10,913 nucleotides of DNA. Origin: Methanomethylovorans sp. (lineage in GTDB: Archaea; Halobacteriota; Methanosarcinia; Methanosarcinales; Methanosarcinaceae). The stretch spans positions 1 to 10,913 of the forward strand of contig JAHFZE010000213.1 of NCBI GenBank assembly GCA_020854785.1. The letters are read 5' to 3'. Below the pieces are notes generated by a model that did not search any database, was not told the DNA's origin, and worked only from the letters and a program-made list of their open reading frames with translations. Positions 1 through 6,044 of the stretch are shown here, one piece after another; the first letter of the stretch is position 1, and each line of letters starts with the position of its first letter. The translations under genes and the position numbers were made by a program.

Positions 1-723
1 TCCAAGCATTTCCGACATAATGTCTTTTCTGTCCCTTGCCCTGTACACTTCTACTCCGGACCAGCTTGTGCCACCAACTCCACCTACATCAATGGCAGAA
101 ACACCGGCTTTCTTTAACATCAAGGCATCCTCATGGGATATTCCGGCACCTGTTTCCTTTACAATGATAGGCACGTTCAGGGAGCATATCTCTCTGATGG
201 CTTCCAGGGCACCCTTTGCATCTGTATCTCCTTCCGGCTGTATGGCCTCCTGCAAGAAATTGAGGTGTATTGCCATTGCATCCGCATCGAGCATTTCTAC
301 AAGACGTTCTATTCCTTCGATACCATACTCTTTGATCTGGGCAGCCCCTATATTCCCATAGATAAAGGCATCAGGTGCCACATCCCGCATGATGGAAAAT
401 GAATCTTCCTGTAAAGGGTCCTCAATGGCAGCTCTCTGGCTGCCTACACCTATACCAATACCCATTTCTTCCGCGGCCTGTGCAAGAGCAGCGTTGATAG
501 GTTTTGTGTCAGGATGTCCGCCTGTTATAGATGCTATAAGGAAAGGAGCATCCATTCTCTTTCCAAGGAAATCTGCATGAAGATCTATGTCCTCTATATC
601 GAATTCCGGAAGAGCTCTGTGTACCAGCATTATATCTTCCAGACCTGTGCCTTTTGTCCTGGACTCCACCGGGCTTGAAGAACATAGATTGAGGTGCTCT
701 ATCTTTCTCTGGGACGTGCTCAT
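1..723 (-). CDS. fni: Type 2 isopentenyl-diphosphate delta-isomerase, N-terminal part (3' end outside window)
   Basis: FMN-dependent enzyme that interconverts isopentenyl and dimethylallyl diphosphate, the last step before chain-building of archaeal lipid isoprenoids. The frame is open from an ATG at 723 to base 1, giving 241 residues; the family is usually about 350-370, so roughly the last third is missing only because the window ends. Visible family motifs are SITGGH (about 65-70), GVGSQRAA (92-99), HLNFLQEAIQPEGD (153-166, with the conserved Gln and acidic residues near the active site), VKETGAGIS (188-196) and the glycine-rich DVGGVGGTSW (212-221) of the flavin-phosphate region. The start lies one base after the stop codon of the kinase upstream (TAA-T-ATG), with AGGT about six bases before it. 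In-frame ATGs at 741 and 750 are possible but lie inside the upstream gene and lack a better ribosome site. Translational coupling with the kinase is likely. Confidence 0.95.
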   Translation of the reverse strand, partial: MSTSQRKIEHLNLCSSSPVESRTKGTGLEDIMLVHRALPEFDIEDIDLHADFLGKRMDAPFLIASITGGHPDTKPINAALAQAAEEMGIGIGVGSQRAAIEDPLQEDSFSIMRDVAPDAFIYGNIGAAQIKEYGIEGIERLVEMLDADAMAIHLNFLQEAIQPEGDTDAKGALEAIREICSLNVPIIVKETGAGISHEDALMLKKAGVSAIDVGGVGGTSWSGVEVYRARDRKDIMSEMLG

Positions 724-724
724 A

Positions 725-1516
725 TTAAGACCTGCATTCATATTGTTCATGTGTTACAGCTGTGCCTATTTTTTCGCCTTTAAGGAAAAGTTCGATATTG
801 CCAGGTTTTCCGGCATCGAAGATATGTGAGGTGGTGCAGGTGCTGGCACTAAGGTCCAGCATCTCCCGGACCTTACCCAGCATACCTCCTGTGACATCAG
901 TATTTTCTGATCCTCTTATATGCTTTTTCACATTTTCGAAGTTAGTGGGTGTTATTATAGGGATGGTAGAACCCTTATCGTCAAGAACTCCTTCTGTTGC
1001 ACTTCCTATACCCAAAAGACCCGCTTTTAGATGTTTTGCAAGATACGGAACGATCTGGTCCCCGGAGATCACGGATGTTCCAAGACTATTGTCCATTACC
1101 ACATCTCCATGCAAGACCGGAACGATACTTCTTTCCAGCATGCAGTTAATATGGTCAAGGAACATGGTCTTTATTCTTCCATTATCCGCAAGCATGCAGC
1201 ACATAGGATGGACCCCCACAGCACATATACCGTTCTCATTGAGTATATCGACTACCATACTGCAGAGCTCTTTCACTGAAAGATGGGTTATAACAGAACC
1301 TGAAGCGTTGAATCCTTCATTAAGGGAGAACCTTTTTGCCTGAGGATGTCCAAAAGAACCTGCTCCATGCACTATTATAAGTTTCCCTTTGAAGCCGGAT
1401 ATTTCTTGAGCAATTCTGCTTATCTCATTTACTCTGACTACGCCCTCATCAGCTTTTTTGTCAGTGATGACACTCCCGCCGATCTTAAGTATGGTTAGAC
1501 TCTCCGACGAAACCAT
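725..1516 (-). CDS. ipk: Isopentenyl phosphate kinase
   Basis: Phosphorylates isopentenyl phosphate with ATP to make isopentenyl diphosphate, the final step of the archaeal modified mevalonate routes. The 263-residue length fits the family (about 250-265). It is an amino-acid-kinase-fold protein: N-terminal ILKIGGSVITDK (about 9-20) carries the phosphate-binding glycines and two conserved lysines. HGAGSFGHP (50-58) holds the His that distinguishes these kinases; H57 is the likely catalytic one. A glycine-rich VTGGMLGK segment lies in the C-terminal nucleotide-binding half. The ATG is one base after the mevalonate kinase stop (TGA-T-ATG), with GGAG eight bases upstream, so translation is probably coupled. 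Its place between mevalonate kinase and the isomerase is what the pathway predicts. The decarboxylase or dehydratase steps feeding isopentenyl phosphate are not in this window. Confidence 0.96.
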   Translation of the reverse strand: MVSSESLTILKIGGSVITDKKADEGVVRVNEISRIAQEISGFKGKLIIVHGAGSFGHPQAKRFSLNEGFNASGSVITHLSVKELCSMVVDILNENGICAVGVHPMCCMLADNGRIKTMFLDHINCMLERSIVPVLHGDVVMDNSLGTSVISGDQIVPYLAKHLKAGLLGIGSATEGVLDDKGSTIPIITPTNFENVKKHIRGSENTDVTGGMLGKVREMLDLSASTCTTSHIFDAGKPGNIELFLKGEKIGTAVTHEQYECRS

Positions 1517-1517
1517 A

Positions 1518-2432
1518 TCAATTCTCCACTCTTACCCCTTGTTCAGTTACTTTGGTTATAATGGCCTCTCCTCCTGCCTTTGTTATTGCCGAAGCCACCA
1601 GCTGCATCTCAGAGGGGTGAGCTAATGCTACCATGCATCCTCCTCCTCCTGCACCTGTTATCTTTGCACTGTATGCGCCGGCACTGCGTGCCGCATATAT
1701 AAGATCTGCAAGTTCCGGACTGCTTACGCCAATAGCATCAAGAAGACCCTGGTTAATGTTCATGAGCACCCCGATGGATCTATATTCTTTTTTGGTGACC
1801 AGTTCCTCTCCTGTTAGTGAGATCATGCCGATGGTGGAAAGAATGGGGTCGATTATCTCTGGATAATTTTTCTTAAGTAGTGCCACATTAGATACCAGTT
1901 GCCGCGTGGAAGAAAATTTTCCAGTATTGCCTATCACAATGCCACAATCAATGATCTTAAGCTTCTTTTTCAGCGGTACCATCACCACTCCGCCCATGGT
2001 GCTGACATAAGTATCAGTGGGGCTGGCAGCGCCCTGTATCTTTCTTTCTATACTGTGGCCAAGGGTTGCAATATCTTCTGCTCCCATTCCACATCCGAAC
2101 AATAAGTTCAAAGCCTGGATAGTGGCAATTGTCACTGCCGCGGATGAACCCAGACCAGACCCAACAGGTATATTGGAATCTATGCACAGGTCTACACCTT
2201 TGATGTCTGTGATCTCTGACATCTTTTCTATCACAGATGAAACGTACGGATACCTGTCATGGTCGAGTCCTGTATCACCCAGTACCGAACTGATCCGGAT
2301 GGTGTCGCTTAAACTGGCTCGCACCTGGGTGCGCAGGTCCACAGCGCAGCATATTGCGCTTTCCCCATAAACAACTGCGTGTTCACCGAACAGGTATATT
2401 TTTCCGGGAGCAGAACATGTTATCTTTTGCAT
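1518..2432 (-). CDS. mvk: Mevalonate kinase
   Basis: GHMP-family kinase that converts mevalonate to mevalonate 5-phosphate using ATP. All three family motifs are present in 304 residues: APGKIYLFGEHAVVYG (8-23) at the N terminus with Lys11, the nucleotide-binding loop PVGSGLGSSAAVTIA (89-103), and the C-terminal KITGAGGGGCMVAL (257-270). The segment GAASPTDTYVSTMGG (134-148) carries Asp140, which corresponds to the catalytic Asp of archaeal mevalonate kinases. Length agrees with archaeal homologues (about 300-320). It begins 10 bases after the MEMO-family gene with no strong Shine-Dalgarno site, so it is probably translated by reinitiation in the same mRNA. Galactokinase and homoserine kinase share the fold, but the motif details and the ipk-fni neighbours make mevalonate kinase the clear choice. 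Confidence 0.96.
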   Translation of the reverse strand: MQKITCSAPGKIYLFGEHAVVYGESAICCAVDLRTQVRASLSDTIRISSVLGDTGLDHDRYPYVSSVIEKMSEITDIKGVDLCIDSNIPVGSGLGSSAAVTIATIQALNLLFGCGMGAEDIATLGHSIERKIQGAASPTDTYVSTMGGVVMVPLKKKLKIIDCGIVIGNTGKFSSTRQLVSNVALLKKNYPEIIDPILSTIGMISLTGEELVTKKEYRSIGVLMNINQGLLDAIGVSSPELADLIYAARSAGAYSAKITGAGGGGCMVALAHPSEMQLVASAITKAGGEAIITKVTEQGVRVEN

Positions 2433-2442
2433 CGTATTCGAC

Positions 2443-3243
2443 TCATTCTAATATTAAGGAGGCGTATCCCACTACGCCGGAATCGTCACCTGTCACTTCT
2501 CCGCTGGTTGCATACTTAAGGAGTTCTGCTTTGCTTGCTCCAAGTTCCCTTGCAGCAGTTATGGTTGCTGCAATGGGTCCATAACCACATGCCGTTATAT
2601 CCTTTGCGTAGAGCCTGCTGTATAGATCATCCACGTTCATGTCCAAAATAGCCTTTATAAGATATCTGTCGTTGCTCTCTGCCACATGTGCAGGCTGATA
2701 ATGCGTAAAGTCGCTTGACGCGATCATAACAGCTTTCCTTCCAATATCTTCGATAGCCTCCGCGATTTCCATGCCAACCTCAATGGCTGTTTCTTCGTCC
2801 TGCATTCCCATGCATATAGGCAGTATCCTGAACTCGTGCTTAAAACGATACTGGAGGAAAGGTATCTGCACCTCGATCGAATGCTCGAACCGATGTGCAA
2901 TCTCATCCTGATAGATTATGCTGCCGGCAAGCTTCTTTGCCAGTTCATGGTCCGTCTCTACTTTTCCCAGAGGGGTAGACCATGTTTCTGTTGAAAGAGC
3001 TATCGGTGATCCATAGCCCGTATGATTTGGGCCGAATATCACATAGGTATCTACCACAGGAAGTACTGCATACGAGTGGGCTGCGACCCTTCCGGAGTAG
3101 ATATAGCCGGCATGAGGTACTACAGTACCCTTTATGCCGGGCCTTGGATCTATAGTTGTGTCTTTGAAGCAATCATCTAGCTCTTTTCTCAAAGCATCTG
3201 GATTTGCCGGGTAGAACTTCCCCGCAACTGTAGCCTGTCTCAT
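2443..3243 (-). CDS. MEMO1-family protein (AmmeMemoRadiSam system protein B type)
   Basis: A 266-residue cytoplasmic protein with the full MEMO fold signature: RQATVAGKFYPANP at the N terminus, PHAGYIYSG (43-51), GPNHTG (71-76), EHSIEVQIPFL (120-130), SSDFTHY (176-182) and CGYGP (219-223). The positions of His44, His74, His181 and Cys219 match the metal-site residues of human MEMO1 and the related extradiol-dioxygenase fold. The biochemical role of the archaeal protein is not established. In archaea this gene commonly lies between rps2 and mevalonate-pathway genes, exactly as here, and a family member also co-occurs with radical SAM and AMMECR1 proteins. Start: ATG at 3243 with GGGGTG about seven bases upstream. 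The 66-base gap to rps2 holds a palindrome and a promoter-like TATA site, so the gene may have its own promoter in addition to read-through. It is followed at 10 bases by mvk. Confidence 0.93.
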   Translation of the reverse strand: MRQATVAGKFYPANPDALRKELDDCFKDTTIDPRPGIKGTVVPHAGYIYSGRVAAHSYAVLPVVDTYVIFGPNHTGYGSPIALSTETWSTPLGKVETDHELAKKLAGSIIYQDEIAHRFEHSIEVQIPFLQYRFKHEFRILPICMGMQDEETAIEVGMEIAEAIEDIGRKAVMIASSDFTHYQPAHVAESNDRYLIKAILDMNVDDLYSRLYAKDITACGYGPIAATITAARELGASKAELLKYATSGEVTGDDSGVVGYASLILE

Positions 3244-3256
3244 ACTACTTCACCCC

Positions 3257-3276
3257 ATGTACCTATAAGGGTACAT
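3257..3276. repeat. Perfect 7-bp inverted repeat upstream of the MEMO gene
   Basis: ATGTACC and GGTACAT flank the six bases TATAAG. It lies in the 66-base rps2-MEMO gap, 13 bases before the MEMO start. A TATA-like sequence ACATATAC on the minus strand (3278-3285) would place the transcription start near 3256, putting the palindrome between box and start, where archaeal repressors often bind. It could also form an RNA hairpin in read-through transcripts, but no U-run follows, so it is not a typical archaeal terminator. Confidence 0.5.
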
Positions 3277-3277
3277 T

Positions 3278-3285
3278 GTATATGT
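3278..3285 (-). promoter_or_regulatory. Possible internal TATA box for MEMO-mvk-ipk-fni
   Basis: Minus-strand ACATATAC about 39 bases before the MEMO start would give a start of transcription roughly 13 bases upstream of the ATG, still including the GGGGTG ribosome site. The upstream BRE element is not convincing. It would allow the lipid-precursor genes to be expressed independently of rps2. This is prediction from position and composition only. Confidence 0.3.
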
Positions 3286-3309
3286 AGTATGCTTCCAAAG
3301 CAAGGCTTT

Positions 3310-3981
3310 TCAAATACCGGCTTCGAAATCCTCGAACTGATAATTGAAGTATGCACCATTGGTCTTTGCGATCTCTCTTGCAAGCAACCAGTAGATGAGT
3401 GAAAGGGCCTTTCTTCCTTTGTTGTTGGTCGGTATGACCATGTCCACATTGGAGGTCATGTTGTTAGTGTCACAAAGTGCTACCACAGGGATCCCAACGT
3501 TCACAGCTTCCTTAATAACCTGTGCATCTCCTGCAGGGTCTGTGACTATGATCACATCGGGCTCAAAGAATGCTTCTACCGTAGGGTTTGTAAGTGTTCC
3601 AGGAATGAAGCGGCCGACCATTGCCTTGGCCCCGATAGCTTTTGCGAACTTCATTGCCGGGTACTGACCATACTGTCTTGCAGAAACCACAAGTATTCTT
3701 GATGGTTCATACTTGGACAGAAAGTTTGCCACCAGTTTTATCCTTTCGTCAGTTGATTGGATGTCCAGTACATAAAGTCCATCAGTTCTTACTCGGTATA
3801 CGAACTTCATCATGTTCTCTGTCTTCTGCTGTGTACCAATATGTACACCAGCTGCCAGATATTCATCTATAGGAACAAGTGAAGTGGATTTCTCTGCATC
3901 TGCACTAACGTCTAAAAGCTTATCATCACTATCCATTTGTAGATCTGCATTATCAGTAACGCGTATTTCTTCTGTGGTCAT
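3310..3981 (-). CDS. rps2: 30S ribosomal protein S2 (uS2)
   Basis: Small-subunit ribosomal protein uS2, 223 residues. The conserved core starts at [18 protein letters not shown] (about 35-52) and continues through [29 protein letters not shown], the [12 protein letters not shown] region and [11 protein letters not shown], to the archaeal C-terminal [21 protein letters not shown]. The first 33 or so residues are an acidic, low-complexity extension of the kind seen in Methanosarcina S2. The ATG overlaps the rpoK stop codon by four bases (ATGA), and the Shine-Dalgarno sequence AAGGTGAT lies inside the last codons of rpoK, so the two genes are translationally coupled. In many other euryarchaea an enolase gene lies between rpoK and rps2; it is absent here. 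Confidence 0.98.
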   Translation of the reverse strand: MTTEEIRVTDNADLQMDSDDKLLDVSADAEKSTSLVPIDEYLAAGVHIGTQQKTENMMKFVYRVRTDGLYVLDIQSTDERIKLVANFLSKYEPSRILVVSARQYGQYPAMKFAKAIGAKAMVGRFIPGTLTNPTVEAFFEPDVIIVTDPAGDAQVIKEAVNVGIPVVALCDTNNMTSNVDMVIPTNNKGRKALSLIYWLLAREIAKTNGAYFNYQFEDFEAGI

Positions 3982-4172
3982 TGGATCACCTTGAATTTAT
4001 AGTCCCTTTTAACAGTAATTGGGATAACCCCAAGCTCTAGTTCTTTCTTTGCTATATACAGAGATTGAGTACCTGGATCATCGATCAGGACGGGTGCGCC
4101 CATAGAGATCTGCAGGGATCTGGCACCGATAATCCTTGCTCGCTCATATCTAGTATAATGTTCTGTGCTCAA
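3978..4172 (-). CDS. rpoK: DNA-directed RNA polymerase subunit K (Rpo6/Rpb6 homologue)
   Basis: Small RNA polymerase subunit of 64 residues, homologous to eukaryotic Rpb6 and bacterial omega, which stabilises assembly of the largest subunit. The hallmark segment [20 protein letters not shown] (about 6-25) followed by APVLIDDP is clear, as is the C-terminal [11 protein letters not shown]. The start codon is TTG at 4172: no usable ATG precedes the conserved core, and AAGGTGAT stands at the right distance upstream (about 4177-4184). The stop overlaps the rps2 start by four bases. The gene is separated from the upstream tRNA by about 200 bases containing promoter-like sites, so rpoK-rps2 probably has a promoter of its own while also receiving read-through. 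Confidence 0.96.
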   Translation of the reverse strand: MSTEHYTRYERARIIGARSLQISMGAPVLIDDPGTQSLYIAKKELELGVIPITVKRDYKFKVIQ

Positions 4173-4252
4173 AAAATCACCTTAAGGAATGGTAGAACGT
4201 GATCATTAGGATATAATATCAGGTATCGTCAACTAAAAGCTGCATAAGTAAC

Positions 4253-4262
4253 GCTTATATCT
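4253..4262 (-). promoter_or_regulatory. Candidate TATA promoter for rpoK-rps2
   Basis: Minus-strand AGATATAAGC, preceded by a purine-containing stretch, would start transcription near 4232 and give a leader of about 60 bases before the rpoK TTG. Two other AT-rich boxes in the same spacer (4210-4221 and 4287-4297) are competing candidates. Choice among them cannot be made from sequence alone. The spacer 4173-4374 shows no small gene on either strand. Confidence 0.4.
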
Positions 4263-4294
4263 GTGCGTGTTCTTTCCATACCTGAGATATTTTT

Positions 4295-4313
4295 ATTCGG
4301 AATCCCTCCGAAT
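4295..4313. repeat. Perfect 7-bp inverted repeat in the tRNA-rpoK spacer
   Basis: ATTCGGA and TCCGAAT flank five bases. Read on the minus strand, the second arm runs straight into AAAAATATC, so CCGAA plus AAAAATA resembles an archaeal BRE-TATA pair overlapped by the palindrome. As RNA it is a stable small hairpin, but with an A-run rather than a U-run after it, so it does not look like a terminator for the tRNA transcript. Possible operator or processing signal. Confidence 0.45.
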
Positions 4314-4374
4314 GTGGTCGTATATCTGTTCTTACAGGCCGGTCTATAACTAATCTACAGTAAGAGTAAGGGAA

Positions 4375-4472
4375 TGGGACCGCTGAGATTTGAACTCAGG
4401 TTCCGGCGTAATTCGCGCACTACACAGTACGTCCCGAACGCCGAAGGATGGTCCAGGCTACCCTACGGTCCC
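4375..4472 (-). tRNA. tRNA-Pro (anticodon CGG) with a 23-nt intron
   Basis: The minus strand folds into a complete cloverleaf. The acceptor stem is GGGACCG/CGGTCCC with discriminator A at 4375. The D arm begins GGGT and the anticodon stem is CGGCG/CGCCG. The anticodon loop TTCGGGA becomes complete only after removing 23 bases. The T arm is CTGAG-TTCAAAT-CTCAG. Anticodon CGG gives proline, and the body matches archaeal tRNA-Pro. CCA is not encoded (the bases after A73 are TTC). The mature length is 75 with A73. Base G1 directly follows the TAA of rpoN with no spacer, so the tRNA is almost certainly cut by RNase P from a transcript shared with the ribosomal protein genes. Confidence 0.95.
4410..4432 (-). 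other. tRNA-Pro intron with canonical bulge-helix-bulge
   Basis: The intron lies between tRNA positions 37 and 38. The expected splicing-endonuclease motif is exact: a four-base central helix (TTCG of the anticodon loop with CGAA in the intron) flanked by two three-base bulges, GG|A at the 5' site and TT|A at the 3' site. The intron's own hairpin CGTAC/GTGCG with a TGTGTA loop closes the other side, and the anticodon stem closes the exon side. Cutting each bulge after its second base yields a perfect anticodon arm. Confidence 0.92.
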
Positions 4473-4661
4473 TTACTGATATGGTGCCAGTGTATCTACA
4501 AGCTCCACATGGGACAGGAGTATCCGACGGCAGCAGTAACGTGTGATACCCAGGTCGTCCATGACCCGGGCAGGATCTTCACCGTCTTTAGTTCTCCTTT
4601 TGTATTCATCCCAGCTGTTTGCGATCACTTTACCACAACTGAAACAACGGACTGGTATCAT
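4473..4661 (-). CDS. rpoN: DNA-directed RNA polymerase subunit N (Rpo10/Rpb10 homologue)
   Basis: Small zinc-binding RNA polymerase subunit, 62 residues, homologous to eukaryotic Rpb10. It starts [12 protein letters not shown] and ends with a helix typical of the family. The zinc ligands form the unusual pattern Cys6-x2-Cys9 and adjacent Cys43-Cys44, as in other archaeal Rpb10 homologues. The ATG is 11 bases after the rps9 stop, with AAGG overlapping that stop codon. The TAA stop is contiguous with the first base of the downstream tRNA-Pro, so processing of the tRNA would leave the stop codon at the extreme 3' end of the mRNA. The name rpoN here is the archaeal subunit, unrelated to bacterial sigma-54. 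Confidence 0.97.
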   Translation of the reverse strand: MIPVRCFSCGKVIANSWDEYKRRTKDGEDPARVMDDLGITRYCCRRILLSHVELVDTLAPYQ

Positions 4662-4672
4662 CTATATATGCC

Positions 4673-5077
4673 TTACCTGTATGATTTCTGATACTTAGCA
4701 CGTGCACCAGGTCCACCAAACTTTTTGGTCTCTTTCTGCCTGGAATCGTTAACAAGAAGGTTACGGTCATATGCCATATATGCATCACGAAGATTGGTAT
4801 CATTGGCCCATTCCACTATACCTCTTGCAATAGCTGTTCTTATGGCATTGGCCTGTCCTATTATTCCCCCGCCGCTTACTTTCACGTCGATGTCGAGCCC
4901 CTCTGCAAGATCTCCTGCAAGCATAAGGGATTCGTATATCTTCATCTTTGCGAACTCAGGCTCATATATCTCAACGGGTTTCTTGTTTATGCGGGTTCTG
5001 CCAGCTCCTTTTTGAATAGTGGCACGGGCAATTGCGGTCTTGTTCTTACCTGATGAATTGACTACTTTGTTTGACAT
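4673..5077 (-). CDS. rps9: 30S ribosomal protein S9 (uS9)
   Basis: Small-subunit protein uS9, 134 residues, whose basic C-terminal tail reaches the tRNA in the P site. Recognised from [13 protein letters not shown] (9-21), the glycine-rich [19 protein letters not shown] stretch (about 67-85), the [10 protein letters not shown] region and the conserved terminal KSYR tail ending in Arg. The ATG at 5077 has a full AAGGAGG six bases upstream that overlaps the rpl13 stop codon, so expression is tightly coupled within the rpl18e-rpl13-rps9-rpoN operon. Confidence 0.98.
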   Translation of the reverse strand: MSNKVVNSSGKNKTAIARATIQKGAGRTRINKKPVEIYEPEFAKMKIYESLMLAGDLAEGLDIDVKVSGGGIIGQANAIRTAIARGIVEWANDTNLRDAYMAYDRNLLVNDSRQKETKKFGGPGARAKYQKSYR

Positions 5078-5088
5078 GATGATCCTCC

Positions 5089-5508
5089 TTAGAACTTGCC
5101 GCCTATCTTTGTGCTCACGTCCCCAAGTCTCATATACTTGTTAGAACTGAGCCTCTTCATACTTGCTTCGGCAACCTGTATCATTTCCTTGTCCTTTAGT
5201 TCGAGCGGGACCCCTACATGCACCTTAAGGCGGGCCATCGCATCGCGTCCTCTTGCTCTCCTGTAAGGCAACATTCCTCTAACTGTCCTTTTAAGGATAC
5301 GTTCCGGCCTTTTCGGGAAATGAGGACCAAATTCGGTAGAACCTATAGAGATCTTGTTCCTGTATTCTGCAATAGTATCAAGCCTGGAACCAGAGATCAC
5401 TGCCTTTTCAGCATTAACTATGTCTACTTTTTCCCCTGCAAGCAGCCGCTTTGCCACATCACTTGCAAGCCTTCCCAGAATAAGCCCATTGGCATCGATT
5501 ATTGTCAT
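5089..5508 (-). CDS. rpl13: 50S ribosomal protein L13 (uL13)
   Basis: Large-subunit protein uL13, 139 residues from the chosen ATG at 5508. Visible family features are [14 protein letters not shown] at the N terminus, [15 protein letters not shown], the [28 protein letters not shown] core and a basic C terminus ending GGKF. A GTG three codons upstream (5517) is in frame, but it lies inside the Shine-Dalgarno sequence GAGGTG (5515-5520), which is correctly spaced for the ATG at 5508, so the shorter form is preferred. The gene begins 12 bases after the rpl18e stop and is followed at 11 bases by rps9. Confidence 0.97.
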   Translation of the reverse strand: MTIIDANGLILGRLASDVAKRLLAGEKVDIVNAEKAVISGSRLDTIAEYRNKISIGSTEFGPHFPKRPERILKRTVRGMLPYRRARGRDAMARLKVHVGVPLELKDKEMIQVAEASMKRLSSNKYMRLGDVSTKIGGKF

Positions 5509-5520
5509 CTTCAACACCTC

Positions 5521-5901
5521 TTACTGCAGTATCCTTATCTTTGATCCGCTGGGGTTCTCTTCAAGGATCTGCTCGATCGTCAGATATTTGCCACCGATCT
5601 CATTTATCTTGTCAATGGCCGTGCCACTGAAATCAAGTGCTGCAATAGTTACTGATGTCTTAAGTTCGCCAGCACCCAGTACTTTACCGGGTATAAGGAC
5701 GACCTCTCCTTCCTTAGCGTATCTGTTGATCTTACTGAGATTGACCTGAGCATACCTACGGCTTGGCTTCTCCAGTCTTTTTGCAATATCTCTCCAGATC
5801 AGAACATCATTGTTCCTTGACTCTTCCTTGAGAGTGGATATAAGTTCAGGTATTCTGGGGTTTGTTTTTCTTGTAACTTTTCTTTGTGTCTTGTTTCCCA
5901 T
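5521..5901 (-). CDS. rpl18e: 50S ribosomal protein L18e (eL18)
   Basis: Large-subunit protein eL18, found in archaea and eukaryotes but not bacteria; 126 residues from the ATG at 5901. Recognised from [18 protein letters not shown] near the N terminus, the [24 protein letters not shown] segment (split here by no gap) and [26 protein letters not shown] toward the C terminus. A longer in-frame form from ATG 5964 exists, but its 21 extra residues are not family-like and have no ribosome site. GGAGGG at 5907-5912 supports the shorter start. First gene of the rpl18e-rpl13-rps9-rpoN-tRNA-Pro unit, with an untranslated leader of about 100 bases. In many euryarchaea rpoD and rps11 lie directly upstream; here they do not. 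Confidence 0.96.
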   Translation of the reverse strand: MGNKTQRKVTRKTNPRIPELISTLKEESRNNDVLIWRDIAKRLEKPSRRYAQVNLSKINRYAKEGEVVLIPGKVLGAGELKTSVTIAALDFSGTAIDKINEIGGKYLTIEQILEENPSGSKIRILQ

Positions 5902-5985
5902 AATGTCCCTCCGCAAGATCATCCGGACCTTACTCACGCAGGTAGACCGCGTTCGAACATCCATGAGTGTTCTTCAGGGTATTCT

Positions 5986-6001
5986 ATGTCCATAAGGACA
6001 T
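5986..6001. repeat. 6-bp perfect inverted repeat at the predicted start of the rpl18e transcript
   Basis: ATGTCC and GGACAT flank ATAA. With the TATA box at 6026-6033 the transcript should begin near 6004, so this would be a 5'-terminal hairpin of the ribosomal protein mRNA or a DNA operator just downstream of the start. A third copy of GGACAT follows the rpl18e Shine-Dalgarno site. Confidence 0.45.
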
Positions 6002-6025
6002 CTGACTCTTGAATACTATTACTAG

Positions 6026-6033
6026 TACATAAA
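6026..6033 (-). promoter_or_regulatory. Candidate TATA box for the rpl18e operon
   Basis: Minus-strand TTTATGTA in the 143-base gap between the DUF2240-like gene and rpl18e. The usual 24-27 base offset puts the transcription start near 6004 and leaves a leader of about 100 bases. The BRE side (CACAATC) is only moderately matched. It is the best TATA-like site in the gap. Confidence 0.5.
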
Positions 6034-6044
6034 GATTGTGTGGT

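Noticed and set aside
762..1343. 193-codon plus-strand open frame opposite isopentenyl phosphate kinase
   Set aside because: It is an antisense shadow of a well-supported gene; its protein has no recognisable domain and no promoter or ribosome site precedes it.
4374..4691. 105-codon plus-strand frame across tRNA-Pro and rpoN
   Set aside because: It overlaps a complete tRNA and a conserved polymerase subunit on the other strand and shows no protein-like composition.
5902..5964. N-terminal extension of L18e by 21 residues from ATG 5964
   Set aside because: The extra residues do not resemble the family, and no ribosome site precedes that ATG, whereas GGAGGG precedes the ATG at 5901.
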